Shown piece after piece: positions 1 to 13,793 of a DNA stretch of 64,000 bases (position 1 is the first letter of the stretch; the number at the start of each line of letters is the position of its first letter). Source of the DNA: Pithys albifrons albifrons. Lineage: Eukaryota > Chordata > Aves > Passeriformes > Thamnophilidae. The translations under genes and the position numbers were made by a program. The notes under the pieces are model-generated. The model saw only the letters and a program-made list of their open reading frames with translations. It did no database searches and was not told the origin of the DNA. The stretch lies in assembly GCF_047495875.1 (NCBI RefSeq), contig NC_092458.1, forward strand, positions 107,820,227-107,884,226, read 5' to 3'.

Positions 1-390
1 AGAGTAAATCAAATCCTTCTCTAAACCTACAGATTTTCAGATTTTCTCAGTGTCTTCATGAAGGTCTGCCTTGTCACTGTCTGTCCAGATCTGAGTCTGA
101 AATAGCCATAATTTCAGTTTGCTCTGTCAGCTCTCCCCTGACCTTGAGCAAGCCTTCTGTAGCCTTTTTGTGCTTCAGTAACTAATCTGTAAGATGAAGA
201 TATTAACTATTCCCAGCATCACACAGACACTAAATATTAACTGCTTTTTTGAGCCACAATGTGCTTACAGTTAATGTACACCTTTACAGAGAGTGTACAG
301 CCTTTGTGGGGAAAGAGGCCAAGGAAATTTCTGTAGGCTCATGCCTGAAACCCCAGGGTTTTGTTGTTTACCTGGAGATCAGAGTATTGC

Positions 391-428
391 TTAGGCTGGA
401 AAGAGACCTTTAAGATCATTGATGATTG
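391..428 (-). mobile_element. CR1-like LINE 3'-end fragment (short)
   Basis: The stretch reads GGCTGGAAAGAGACC followed by TTTAAGATCATTGA. This resembles the inverted 3' end of avian CR1 LINEs, which on this strand usually read as a GGTTGGAAA core, then a GACC core and AAGATCAT. Only about 38 bases are recognisable and the flanks show no further LINE sequence, so this would be a very short, 5'-truncated, old copy. A chance match is possible. Confidence 0.4.
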
Positions 429-1012
429 ATGGGTCTGGAATCCAGGAAAAACATGTGAAGAATCTCATAGCCTCATGTTCCTGTTGCATTCAGTAAACTA
501 AATAGTGAAAAAAGAATAAAAAATAAAATGTATGGAGTAGATTACACCAGACTAAACCCTGTATGTATAAAAATATTCCAGTGTTTGATTGCTTCATTAA
601 GTACAGTCACTCTTACTTAGTGTGCTTAGCATGGTACCTACCAGGCTGTCTGGCTGTTTCACTAGGGAATAGATTCATATTTCAGGACAGGGGATGTTGA
701 ACACACAGAAGATACCTGTTTGCTGCCTTTCCAAATTATGCTTAGCCAAGGAGTATCCAGGTTATTTTTCCAGTGTAGGGTTATTTCAAACACTAAAAAG
801 TTTTGGGTTTTTTTTATTATTGTTATTTTGAATATTTAAAATCTAAATGATACTTTAAAGTCAGTAAGTCTTTATTGAGATTAATGGTCTTAAAATTATA
901 ATTTTGAGGCATATATACCTTAAAAGACAACAATGCTGCTATGACTATTATGTCTGCTTGTACTTGGTAGATTCTACATTCAGAATAAGAAAGCAGATGC
1001 TGTCAGGGTATC

Positions 1013-1061
1013 TCAAATAAATGAATGAATGAATAAATGAATAACTAACTAACTAACTAAC
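1013..1061. repeat. Tetranucleotide microsatellite (AATG then AACT units)
   Basis: A run of AATG/AATA units passes directly into four AACT units. The change of unit inside one tract suggests an old microsatellite that mutated and re-expanded. No gene or retroposon boundary is visible beside it. Confidence 0.85.
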
Positions 1062-3869
1062 AAAAAGAAAAAGTACAACTGTCGTAAAAAGGAATACAGG
1101 ATGCTTGCCATGACTTCGGTGGCTTCATGGAGACCAAGAACTTTATTGGAATGTAGTGAACTTGCTGCTTAGAACAGGTGATTGTTTTGGATGCTGAACC
1201 TTTTCCACTTGTTCTTGTGGGACAAGACATAGATGTGGCTAAAAAATTGTAATAAGATACTGAAAAAAAAATTACTGCAGTGCTTTTAAGACTCTGTAGC
1301 ACTTTTATACCCATGTAGGTCAACAGACCTGCCTGAAGGTGGCAATTTTCAGAGACAATTGTCTAACTGAAAAAGAACTCATGGCTAGGAGAAGATAAAG
1401 TATGTGAACATGAGCCAACTTCTCAAGAAATTAGTATGTAAACAGTGTCAATGCTCTTTCAGGACAAATTAGGATTTTTTGCTATTCTATTGTCAGTTAG
1501 TGATTAGGTTTTGGAGTCCAAACCAGCTGAAACCAGATACTCATTTAATCCATTTTACTTTGTGCTTTTATCTTAATTGCCAAAATTACTTATCTTTAAG
1601 GCTCCCATTTGGGGTGTTGTGGAGATCACTCTTCTAGTTTACTTGGTTTTGGACCTGACTGAAACTTAATGAGTTTTTCTTCTTGTCTTAGTGCAGCAGG
1701 CTAAACTTTTAATTATTTAGCAACAAAACCTATTTATGAGGTAAATTTTGTATTACTGTGCACATACAAGATTTTTAGATCTGGATACTGATCTTACCCA
1801 TTCCCTGTGAAAGTGTGAGATGAGAACTGTGAGAACTGAGAGTGGTGTCACAAGACCTCATGGATAGAAACCATTATTCTGTGGCAGCTGCCCTTCAACA
1901 AAGACTTGTGCTTATCTAAACTAAACAACAGATCAAAAGATCACTGTTTAAGCTCTTCCTCCCCTGCCCCCCCAGCTGGACTAAACCTTATGGTTGAAAG
2001 AGACCCATGAATTTGTCTCTTCTCTTTGTGGGGCTCTGATCTCAGTTGTGATAATTGAAATGATTGTCATGTCACAGTGAGAAACTGTTGAAGTCTGTAT
2101 GTCATTTTGGCAAAATCTAGAGTGACATTTCCATTTATCTTTGCCAAAAGCATTACTCATGGAAGTATTTGTGATGGACTGCAAACAAAATTCTGAGTGC
2201 TCAATTGATGTAATAATAAACTCATGAATGGAATAGTTGCAAAGTTTATTCAAGCTTTTATTTTGGGAAATATTTTAACTGTAGTACAGAGGCATGGAAG
2301 GCTTTATTGTCATTGAATGAGTTGTCAGGTATTCATTCTTCACTATAAAAGGTTTAAAATTTTGATTACATCTTTTTCTGTATTCCATTATTTCAGTAGT
2401 GCAAACAAAATTGACAAAGGCAAACTTTGGTTTTATGTTTCTTGGTTTTGGGGAGGTTAAAATGATAGATTTCCGTTGCAAATTATAGTGAGTCTTCAGC
2501 CACTCTGCTGTTACCTCTGGAAATAAGATGGAAGGACAAAACACAAGTTCTAAAGTTACATGTGAAATTATTTATAACGCTGTAATTTTGTGAATCATTG
2601 TTCATTCACAGAGTAATAACATCATTATAGTCATGGGGGTAAATACACTATATTCACTCTCATTATTTCCTTTTTACATCTCCTGCTGAGTAGGACATTT
2701 GCATAAGCTTATTTTATAAAATTTGTTAATTTTTCAATCATCTGATGGTACCTTGCAGTTATGCTTTCCAGTTGTGCTCAATTTTATTAATAGGGAACTG
2801 AATTACAGGAACTTAATCCTCACCCAGCTGCTTACAAAATAAGAATAGAGGCAATATTTGTGTGTGGTGCAGCATGAAAGGTAGAGCTGATGGTTTTAAA
2901 TATCATATCTGTTAAGCCTTTTGGGTTCTGACATTCAGCTCTTTGTGTAACTTGAAACTCTTGCTGGCTTGTTCACAGTGCAAACTTGTTGGTGTGTTAA
3001 GCCTCATTGACCATCTTGAATTGAATCTCATCTTCAGCACTTGGGAGATAAGCAGGTTCTTGAGACTCTTGGTATTATTTCACTGTTATCCTCTTAGCTG
3101 AGGTGTAACCCACCAGCAAAATATTTAAGCAGGTGCCACTGAGCTTTGACGTTGATTACTGAATACAGATACAAATAAGAATTTGTAAGTATTAGAATAT
3201 TCTGAATGTTGAGATACTGGCACTCATTAAAGAGAATGGTGCTCGTGTTTGCTGCTGAGAGTTTTTGTGCCATATAAGCACACTGCTTTTGGTGGTTGAG
3301 TTGTGAGTGTGTTTATTAATACCACCTTCAGACGGCATTAAGACACTGCTTATTTGTCAGTCTTTGAGGTGATTCTGGCTTATGGTTACCAAACTTCAAT
3401 TGTTTAGGTGGTAAGAAAGGTAAAGAAATAAAATTTTACCATGAAGTGAAGCTTTCGTAGTAACTGTTGGTAGGATTGGCATATGCTGGAAAAGAGTTAA
3501 TGGGGCATCAGTTAGATGGCATAAACGTACCAGTGTTCAACAAATATTTGACTGACCTGCTCATCTGTGAAGGAAGATGTATATGATAGTGTGCTATACT
3601 TATTAATATGCTCCTGGGAGAAGTCAAATTTGCAGAAGTTTGAGATGTGACTGCCATAATTTTGTGGTTGTAAATCGATTTCTTGTTTTTATTCAGTTCT
3701 TCCAGAACAGCTTCTGAGCCCTTAATATACATATTCCAATAATTTGAATAGATTCATTCCTAATTATGATAGTTCTAATAAAAACATAATGGATAGCAAT
3801 ATTTGGGTTTGACCTTTTTTTTGAATGACTTAACATGAAGTTGTTGAGTGGTAGATAGAGAAGCATCTT

Positions 3870-3892
3870 TGTGTCCCATGTTGTGTCCCATG
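3870..3892. repeat. Short tandem duplication, 12-bp unit
   Basis: The 11-mer TGTGTCCCATG occurs at 3870-3880 and again at 3882-3892, a 12-bp period with two copies. It is probably a replication-slippage event. Confidence 0.8.
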
Positions 3893-6800
3893 CTCCTCTT
3901 TGTTTTCTCCTTATGATGATGGCCTTAGTTGTCATTGGTTATTTAGACATCTTTAAAAAACTCTGTGGTGCTTTAACCTTGGCTAAGGGACCAGTTGCCC
4001 ACCCAGCCCCTGTCTCAGTCCCCATCCTCAATCTTCTCCAGGATGGGGGGAGACAAATAGGATGGAATACTTCAGTGGGTTGAGACAACACAGGGAGGTC
4101 ATACCGCCGTGGGCAAACCAGACTCAGATTGCAGAAAATTAAATTAACTTCCCCCTACCTCCCTTTTCAGGTTCAGCCTTGTTCCATTCCCAGCACCTCT
4201 ACTTTCCTCTCTCTGCATTGCAGTGGGATGGGAGATTGTGGTCAGTCCCTAAGGACCCTTCTGTGCTGCTCCTTCCTCTGTCCCAGAATGGGCACTTCCC
4301 ATGGGCAGTCCTTCAGGATAAACCTGCTCCTGCATGGGCTCTCCACCAACTGCACTACCTTCAGGGCATAGCCACCTGCTTTACCATGGGCTGCAGGGGA
4401 TTGTCTCCTCCAGTGCCTGGAGTACTTTCTTCTTCTGCTCACCCCCATGCTTGTAGGGCTGATTCACACACCTACACACATCCCCTTCCTGCTTTGTAAC
4501 CATCCAGCTTGACCATATACAGCTGGCATGATTTTTCAGACTGGTGAAAATGTACTTCATTATAAATATCATTATTTATAGTAATTTCCTCTTAATTTTA
4601 TTAATTTTATCAGCAGTTACTGCTTTATGAAGAAATAAATCCTGATGCCCTGCTCTGAGTTCCGTATTTCAAAGGCTTGGAGGAGCTGGACATGGAGCAT
4701 TTACCCCATGGGTCTTGGTAGAGTTCTTAGGGGGTAACTCTGTCATTCATGGCACTTGTAGCCCCTTTTATTGAACCCATACAGGCACTTGGAATAACTC
4801 TGCCATGTGTCTTTTTTTATTCCATAATCTGTTCTCCATTCTTTTGCTGTAGTTTTGTCACCATGCTATACTAGGAGGTTCTGTGCTGCAGAGTACATTG
4901 AGTTGTTTTCCACTTCATATGAAAAACTCTCTCAGACCTTTGAAGTATTTTCCAGAAGGATGATACACTATGTGTACTATTCCCAAGTGCTTATAGATGA
5001 GCTGCCTTAAGGCTATGGTTTAGCATTTATTATTACTGAATCTGTATTCAGTCTAAGATGAGCTCTATACTGTTTGGGGGGAGGCAGATGGTATCAATTT
5101 AATAAGTTGTTACTGGTTCAGCACTAATGTTGTGTAACTGTTATCTATGTCTTGCTTCATGATTCTGTGCCCTTATACCAAATGTACTCCTATTGTGGAG
5201 CCACTACTGGTATTTGCCTCAAAAATTGTAACATATTGATTAGAATTATAGGAACAAGTGAGATTGGTTTCCACAGGGAGGATTTTTGGATATTAGGAGG
5301 AAGGTGGAAGTTAAAATCTCGTAGTCACTGGGGTGAACCACACTAGGGAAATTGCACTCATCTTGAAACTTCTATTGGTGTATAACACTTTATATCTTCC
5401 AAACTGGTTTGTTATACAGAGATTTAAGCCTTTTTTTTCCAAAGTCTATAAAACAGCAAAAGCAGCCTAAGATGTCTCAACCTGCTGCCTCCTCATTCTC
5501 TGTCAGGTCTCCCCAGACCTACAGTGATCCCACTTAATATCAGAAAAACTTGTATAGTCGAGACTTCTCTCAGCCTGGGGATCTAATATAGGTTAAAAAA
5601 GTTCTCTGTGGTGGGTAAGTGAATGTATATGTTTAGCCAAATTTAGGAGTTTGTCCAGACCCCTTTTAAACTGAATTACTTCCCAGGCTGGTTCTGAACA
5701 GGTTGCAGAAGTGCTGGTAGTGGTCCAAGAGAGGGGAGGATGTTGGGCTGACAGATCGGAGAGTGAAGGCCAGGGAAACTCAGCTACAAGGTGAGCAACA
5801 CCTGTATTTGGCAGTTCTGGTAAAACCCTGCCCTTAGACAGGATTGTGCAAAAAGGTGCTCAGAGAGGAGTTTCTTAGCATTAAAAAGAGCTCAATTTGC
5901 CTGAGAAACAGAGGCACAAACAGTGCTGTGATGCCAAATGTGACTTATGCATTCAGGAGGTTATTAAAAGAAGATAAAGTAATAATAAGTAGTTTATGCA
6001 TTAATTGTGTTTTAGAAAGGGTGAAGAATGACATTCTGAAATATGTTACAAATTATTTTTATATCTAATCAAAGATTTAGTGCTGGTTCATCACCATTTC
6101 CACCTGCTGCTTATTCACAGCTTACCTTTTGTTGAGTCCTATAAATGTCATGAATTCATCAACTTTCCTGTTAAGCCTTTCAAATGCCAGAGAATGGCAG
6201 CAGGTATTACTGTGAGGCCCTTTCTTCTCTCCTTCCCAGTATCTTTGCATTTTCATTCCTCTCTTTGAATTTCGTTCTCTTTCCCAATGCTTTTTCTTAC
6301 TTAGTGGTCACTATAATGACTGTATTGTGGAAGTGCTGGTGAGCCCTGTTGTTACTCAGCCTACTGGCAAATGGGAGAGTATTCTAGGAACTAACAACAC
6401 TGAAGTCTCAGCCTGTCCATTGACGATGAAATCAAGTCTCGGTGAGCATAAATTTATAGGTATAATTGCTTGGATACCAAAACAAGATGTCATGTGAAAC
6501 CCTACAGAATAATTATGCCAGAGTTTTTCCAAGACTGCTGTTGGTAGTGGTTGCAGGAAGATACTCTGCCATAAAGTTGTTGGTGTTGATATGCAATAAA
6601 TCTACTTTTTAATGTTGTTCTTAAGCTTCTTTGTATATGTTGTGGTAATACCTACAGGTCTGCCATACCTACAAGAATCATAAGCTCCTGTGTACTGCTC
6701 AAACTGAACATTAATGAAAAATGTGCTTTGTATTCCCTAAAATTATATTCCCCACTTGCTTTGAACTTTGTCATAACTATTCCCTTCAAAACCTCCACAC

Positions 6801-9800
6801 TCATTTGTTGTATTACAGGTGCTCTTTAGATAGTATCATAAATATAAATAATGCTTACCAAAACATTAAAACCTTCATACAATATTTTGCATAATATATT
6901 GCATTCTACAGTATATAATACAATATCTCTAGTATTATTTTACAGTGTTTGTGTTTATATAATTTAAAAAGCATGTTACAGAAAAGAGGGACTGTTTAGA
7001 TATCACTGGAGAGAGCTTAATGTGAAGCTAGTGAAAACAGCTGATTTTAAGGGAGAATTTGAATAAGAAAAAAATATGTGGTTGACAAAAATGAAATAGG
7101 GGATATATTGAATTCTCGCTCTTAAACTCTCAGGAGCAGTATTCTAAAAGATATATTGCAGGTAGTCATCTCTGAGAATGAAAGTTTCTTTTCTCTGAGA
7201 AATCGTTTTGAACCCATCTGTTTATATTTCACAGAAGCGGTGAGCACAAGTTGTATAAATGATTGAAGACTGTGTGACTTGCAAAGGGCAAAAGTGTGAA
7301 TGAGAGTGCCTGTTTTACTTCTCTTGGAAAATGAGTTACATTTTACAACCCCATGGCTAAAACTGCTTCATTTCCTGCCAAAATAATAATTAGAATTAAC
7401 ACACACGCAATACTCACTCTAGAGGCAGGATTTTTAGGGGAAGGAAGTAGGGAGAATCTTCATTTCAAAATGAAATTTGGGTGCCAAGGCCTTTGAGCTC
7501 TTATAAACATCTGGTTTAAATGCAGAGGGCTGAGGAATATTGTTTCCAATGTGCCTCATATGGAAAGCAGGGGAATACGAAAAGAAAAGGTGCTCTGTAA
7601 TGCACTGTATGGGAACTGCATAAGGCACAGCCAGGGAGCTGGAGAAGGAGCAAGAATGTAGATGTGAAACTGCCATTTCCTAATTGTCAGCAGAGAGAGA
7701 CTCTATATTGCCCAATTCTTACCACACCAGGTTGCATCAAGAATACTCATGTAGGCACTAAATCCTTTCTGTTTCATTATAGCAAGTGGCTACAGAAACT
7801 CAGCTACTTCAGCAAATAAATGCCAGGATCTGATGGCTTTTGTAAATTTAGGAAGGTGCATTGACTGTGTTCTGATCTATGCTCAGTCTGTAAGGTTCTA
7901 TGGAGCTTGTGGGCCTTGTACTTACATAGAGCACAACGTGGTGTGCTGGCAAAAAAGCAAAGAAATTGCTCTGGCAAATCATGTGACATGTCCAGGACAT
8001 CTGAGAGGGTGTCACTCTGTAAACAGGTATCCCCAGACCTATGGAAGGTTTTGCATGTGGTTTAGCAACTCTTACTTAATATGTTTAAATCTACCTGAAG
8101 ACTGAGGCAAAAAAAGCCCCACGTGACAATTCCTTTGAGGCCTTTGGTATTTAGTCTTGCAGTGGGCTCATTTTTTATTTATTGCCATCCAAAAAGGAAT
8201 GGATGCTACCTAGTCTTTCCTGCTGTAGGAAAGAATGGTAGCAGAAGGGAGGTGCAGAGGGGAGACTGGACAATCTGGAAACTTACAGAACCTTCTGGGA
8301 TTGATTACTTGGGAATTTTAAGTGGGTTTATTCAGATTCTGTTGGGTGACAAGCAACAATCCTGTGAAGGAAAGAGCTCTACCTGACAACCTATTCTTGT
8401 TTCTTTTGAGTCACAGAATTATTTATCGATGTTTCCGAAAGAAACAAATGAGGTTACTTTTTATGTATCTGAAGAGTAATTAAAAAAATCACAGGTAATA
8501 CTGAGGTTTATCCAAGTCTACTGCATCATCTTACATTCTGGTGGTTTTATAAACTACTTTTTATTTATTTTAGGCAGAACAGTAAGTTTTTATCATTCTC
8601 CTTCAAAAAACTTTGCAAAACAAAATAAACAAGATGATCTGAGTTGCACATAGATAAAAATATTCCCCTGGATTTCCATAAAACTCTGCTGTATTATTTT
8701 TTTAATTATTTATTAATTGTTGTTTGAATGTCTTAGCGGAAATCTGCTTTAAAAGAGACCCTTTTCATAAGGAAGACTGCTATAACCTGTCTACAAGTAC
8801 AATGTTCCAATTCATTGCCTGCAATGAAAGGGAGATTCAGTGTTGCTTGTCTTGATTGAGAAATAACTAAGAAACAGGAATGTTTCTTGTGTGAAAATTT
8901 AACTTTTGAAAAAGTTGTTCATGGTTTAAAGGTCATGTGAACTTTAATGCCAAGGTTTTAGAAGAGTTCATAGACAAGCCAAGAGAATTGTTAAGAGAAC
9001 AGATGTTGGAAACAGATGCCATAGACTTGTATGTTTAGCAACACCTCTTTAAGAGCCTTGGTTCTCTACAGCACTGAATTATAAATAATGTGTTAATTTG
9101 CTCTTAATCCTTTTGCAAACAGCAAACTGAAAGCCAGGCTGTATTAGGATCCAGTAAAATGCATTATTGTGTCCCAGGGCTGAGCTGGAGTGGAGACACT
9201 TGCATACCGTCCCTGAGAACCTGTAAAAATTCCATTCTTTCATGGTATAGCTGCAACTATGCTTCTGAAAGACCAGAGTTGAAGGGAGAAGGAGGTGTAT
9301 TTTTGATTTTTGTTTCTGAGTCCAGTCTTACCTCAATTTACTCCAAAAGAGTGTTACAGTGATTTAATATGCAAAGTAACTTTCTTGATGGTTTTTACTG
9401 TAGCTGACTGGGTGGAAACTTGGGTGAAAGTCCCAGGAAATCTCCAAGAGTTCCAATAGTGATGCTGATTTTCAGCTTTTTATTTCAATTTAACAAAAAA
9501 TATTAAAGAAAGGCAGATTTGCTTATAAACAGTCTCAGTTAATTCAACTATAGCACAAGCACAAACCTTTTTAAGGATTAACTAACACTTGTAGAAAATT
9601 AAAGAGCCAAAGAAGTTGACTTTTTTAAGGGTGATTCTTTTTTGTCATGTCTTTCTTCTTGCCTCTTTTTCCTCTTGGTTTAGATGGACTCATACAGGCC
9701 ATACATATAAAGCAAAGGTTTATTGATTTAACTTATAATGGCTTTAAAAGTAGTTTAATCTAAATAGATACTCCTGTTGAGACTCAAGAACATTTCATTT

Positions 9801-10025
9801 GGTTTACCTTGATAGACTGAATCACAGTAACCTCCTTTTACTGAAATGGCAAGTACATTCTTTCATGTATTCAGGTAATACAAAAAGGGAAACATATTAG
9901 TTCAGGAAAAAAAGAAGTATTAATCTCAACATTTATTCTACTCTTGATTCTGCTAAAGAGGATTGTGTAGTAATACATAAAACCATCTCTAAACTAGGGA
10001 TTTTTTTAGCTCACATGCACACAAG

Positions 10026-10115
10026 TGGTCTAGTGGAAGATGTCCCTGCCCCAAGGCACAGAGGTTGGAATTAGATGATCCTTAAGGTCCCTTCCAACCC
10101 AAATCATCCTATAAT
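10026..10115 (+). mobile_element. CR1 LINE 3' terminus
   Basis: The segment runs GTGGTCTAGTGGAAGATGTC, then CCTGCCCC, GAGGTTGGAATTAGATGATC, TTAAGGTCCCTTCCAACCC and a degraded ATCATCCTATAAT end. These blocks occur in this order at the 3' end of avian CR1 retroposons, whose 3' end is normally an octamer repeat like ATTCTATG. The copy is strongly 5'-truncated, keeping about 90 bp, as most CR1 copies are. It carries no coding sequence. It is good evidence that the DNA is from a bird or a close sauropsid relative. Confidence 0.9.
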
Positions 10116-10479
10116 TGTACAAAACAACAGTCCCTGTTTTGCTACTATGGATTCATAATGCTAAATACCCAAAAACTCCATAGGAAAATAATTTTTTGTC
10201 TATACATCTAAGTACTATTAGTTTGGAACACACTTTTTCAGCCAGTCCTTTTTGAAGACTGCTTAGCATAAGGGACATAACTACAGCAGGAAATAATAAA
10301 CGTCTGTGCATTAGGAGATGATTGGAAATGCTCAATAAGGGAAGGGGGAGGCCGAAGAGTACAGTACAAGTCCACATCTGTGAAACTGTCAGTCGATTGG
10401 AGTAATCAACAGATTGTGTATGTGTTACCTCCCAAATGAAGGGAGAAAAGCCAATCAGCAGAAAGATAAAGATAGTTTC

Positions 10480-11010
10480 CAGAGCTTTCATCTTCCTGTC
10501 ACCCTATTTGCATGGAAACGCTGTTAACAGCAGACATCACGTGGCCCTAATGAGAGCAGGTGTGGTCCCTCATGGATCCAAGCCAGTTGTGGGTGGTAAT
10601 GAAACCAATCTTTAATGAGATTTTAAAGGGTGCAATACTTCATCACTGGCAGTGTTGTCAACGTGCAGAAGGCCCTTCCCTCTATTTGGAGTGGGATGCG
10701 ATTAGTTGCAGATTAAGAGTGATGACAGCAAGAGTTCAAAGCACACCCTCCATAGTGTCAACAGGCCTTAATGATAACATATTCTGCTTCCCTTAAAGAG
10801 TTTCATGTCTTATTCAATGTAAATGTTGAAAATGTGGCATTTTAGAAGCAATGATGTGTTTTTTCCATTGATGCTGTCATAATACACAGCTGCTGAAAGA
10901 GTGGCCATTTGTCACATCTGATTTTCCTCAGTGATTCATCAAACAGTGGCAGTCCATGCATGCAGTATCAGAATGGGAATAAATAACTTGCAATAATGCA
11001 TTGGACAGTG
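10480..11010. promoter_or_regulatory. Candidate conserved non-coding / enhancer block
   Basis: This block differs from its flanks in having balanced composition and many recognisable factor sites. It has a POU octamer ATTTGCAT at 10506-10513, a GTTAAC site just after it, a CACGTG E-box at 10538-10543, several TAAT/AATGA homeodomain cores and TGATAA. No frame is convincingly coding. The block resembles vertebrate developmental enhancers, but conservation was not measured and the call rests on composition and motif density only. Confidence 0.35.
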
Positions 11011-12244
11011 TAGTGTTTCATTCATCTCCCACCTACTTTGATGCCAAGGTGTCAGAGATTTCGGGTTGGTTCATCCAAGAACGTGTCCAGTATCTTGCAG
11101 GACCAGTACTTGTCAAATAGGAATATTAATGACTCAGTGGATGAGAAAAACAGAATTATGCATTCTCATTCTTTCTACAGTAGAAGTTTTACACTCCTTG
11201 AAAGTGCCATTAATGCAGCATTTTCTCTTACTCCAAGATTCTGTATACTTATCAAATTACAGTCATTGTAAGAGGGAAGAAAAATTGATTTAATAAAATT
11301 CAAAAGGAATTAAAATCTAATTTACTCACATGGCGCTTGTTCTCACCTATAGCACAAATGCATGATTTGACATAGTGGTAATAAAATAAGTGTTCCTGGT
11401 TCAGAAGGATATTGGCACTTGAAAAAACACATGAGTGCTGAAAAAGTTCAGTGCATTTCCAGTTGACATAAGATGACCTGGATGGAAATTCAGTTATTGG
11501 ATGTGTTTTAGTTGCCATCATGGGAGAGTGGCGCGTGGCTTTGATTTTTTTAAATATCTGAGAAGATTAGTTCTAGGTATTGTGTGTTAGATATGATGTT
11601 AAATTGTCAGAAAAACAGGGAGAGAGGAAAGACAGGTATAAGGAAAAAGCCCACCACATCACAGACTTCTCTTTTGAAAAGTAGATGTTGATCAGTGTTA
11701 AGGGAGTTGGGCAGATTTTCTAATGGGAAATACTACAGAGGTTTCATACAATCTGACTTTGGGTGCCCAGATTACTAGGCTTATTTCCAGAGAGTATATA
11801 ATCAGTCTTAGTTCTCCTAAAATGTCTGCCTAAACAAGGGAGGGCAATATTGTAGTTTACAAGCAAATTCTACACCCCAACTTGACATGTGAGGTTTTGA
11901 ATAAGAGAAAGTATCAACTTGTAGCTCTCTACTTGGGATGTCATTTAATTTACTGTTAAAATTCTCTTTCATTCTCTGAGTTTGAGATTCTGGCAAGTTC
12001 TTCAGTATGAAATGTGTTCTCCAGGGTCTGCTGGAGGGAAAGACAAAAATAAGATTTTTTCTTTTGAATTTTTCTTTGTCTGTAGTAGCTAACACTCATA
12101 GAGGTTGTTCTACAGAACAGCCTTTACATGGGCTTCAAGGATAAAATGCTTCTGAAACACCATTTAACAGGAATTTTATTAACATAATAATAATAATTTG
12201 CAGAAGACATTTTTTGCTCATTTGTTTTGTTGCTTCATATCTCA

Positions 12245-12271
12245 ATCTTTCAGTGCACCTGACTGAAAGAT
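12245..12271. repeat. Perfect 10-bp inverted repeat (hairpin)
   Basis: ATCTTTCAGT at 12245-12254 is exactly complementary to ACTGAAAGAT at 12262-12271, with the 7-base spacer GCACCTG. The stem is too short for a miRNA precursor. It could form a small cruciform or be a chance palindrome. Confidence 0.7.
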
Positions 12272-13755
12272 CAGTTGGATGACACAGTTTTCCATAATGT
12301 CCTGCTACTTTCTTCAGCCAGATCCCAGGAGAAACATCAAAATAGCCTACTCAGGATAGTCTGGAATGCACTCTTGGTCGAACTCTTTCTGTGACAAACA
12401 TGATAGTATCCAGCAGGATGCTCTCTCTAGAGCCGTATAAATTAGCATAATATTAGTATAACCAACACAAGACATTATTAATTAGTTTGAAAAACAATTA
12501 GACACACATATGTGCCTAATCATAATTTCCATGCATATTACATTTGTATGTACCAACATGTGTAGGTCCCCACACACAGAGTGTCTGTTACTCATACAGT
12601 GTCACAGCAGGGTGAGTTATTCCTCATTGGATAAGTAATTTTTCACTGGTGTCTGGTTTAAGTATGGTCAGGATTTTTTCCATTCTTTTCCACCTCAGAG
12701 CTCATTTATACATCAGTTAGAGAAACACAGGAAACTGATATTCTTTTCACTGTGGTGTTAGCAACTGCTTTCATTAAAAACTTGCTGGTGGTTTTCTGTT
12801 ATGTTTTGATCATAATCCCCAGTAGTGTCCTGATCTGGAGCATCCTACAAGCTTGAGTAGTGGGCTGGAAAATGTCACTAGATTTAAGATAATGATTTAT
12901 CAGTTCATGAACAGAATTAATGGATGTGCCCGTGAGCATGAGAAACCAAAGTTCAGTGTACTTATAGAGGGTTTACTCTCACATTGTTGACCTCATTAGG
13001 CATCTTTAATATCACCTTTAGTAAAAAAAAAAGGTCAAAGTAAATGCATCAGCAATTTATCCAATACTGAGAGAAATAGGTAATACAAAGTTCAGGGCTG
13101 TTGGTTAGGTCAGGGCAGAGTGCAGAGAAAGTAGCTTTCTTGTCAGTGGCAGATGTAGATGGAAAATGAAACACTGTCTTCCTAACTGCAGCTCCTCTTT
13201 GTATGTGGTGTGTACTCTATCAACATAAATTCATGAGAATTTCAGTGTAAGAGTCCTTGTCCCAGAGTAAATCTCCCAGTATTCCCATTCAAGGGGCATC
13301 AGGGGCAGAATTACTAAGAAATGAATGAGTAGAAAAGAATAAAATTTCAGAAATGTGAAATGAATACTCTTGGCAGGTATTTATCATGTAGTTGCAGAGC
13401 AGTAGCATGTCAACTAAAAAATGCAAGCCAGGCATGACTCTCCTGTGGGATGAAATCACTACAATATATGCTTTATTTTCTCAGCAACTGATGAAATGTA
13501 TGGATTTCTCAGTCTCATAAAGAATTATGGCCATGTAAAATATTGTTAAAGCATCTTACATGATTGAATAGTTAACTGATTACACAAGTGAAAGAAAGAG
13601 TAGTCTGGACTGGAGAAGCCTGGCACTTACAAGTCTACTTCACATACCATAGTAGCTTGTGGCCTTAAAGGCTGGCTTCAGAAAGCCCATGAAAAAGGAC
13701 TGTCCAGGGTATGAAGGTCCCAGAGGCTTCCAGCTCTTTATTTTAAGATTCAAGG

Positions 13756-13793
13756 CTAAAAAACACAAAACAAACAAAAAATCACACATAAAA
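13756..13793. repeat. A/C-rich low-complexity tract
   Basis: An A-rich run interspersed with C, of (AAAC)-like texture, containing no G and very few T. Similar tracts occur at 18043, 37821 and 45592, and on the other strand at 56199. Confidence 0.8.

Larger units (their letters stand above)
429..10025. other. Non-coding stretch, little recognisable
   Basis: Apart from the microsatellite at 1013-1061, this is AT-rich DNA with no recognised gene. It holds a POU octamer ATTTGCAT at 2697-2704, a 12-bp unit present twice at 3870-3892 (core TGTGTCCCATG), a somewhat GC-richer patch at about 3960-4500, and an AT-rich run at about 6890-6960. Short open frames here, all under 110 codons, show no domain I recognise and are consistent with chance. 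Confidence 0.6.

Noticed and set aside
1080..1260. A possible processed pseudogene on the + strand
   Set aside because: Two short protein-like stretches (one ending in DIDVAKKL before a stop) can be read, but an intervening stop, no recognisable parent protein and no poly-A or target duplication leave nothing to support it.
8574..8584. An 8-nt microexon between AG and GTAAGT
   Set aside because: Too short, in AT-rich DNA with no conserved-looking context. Kept as an example of how often such signals arise by chance.
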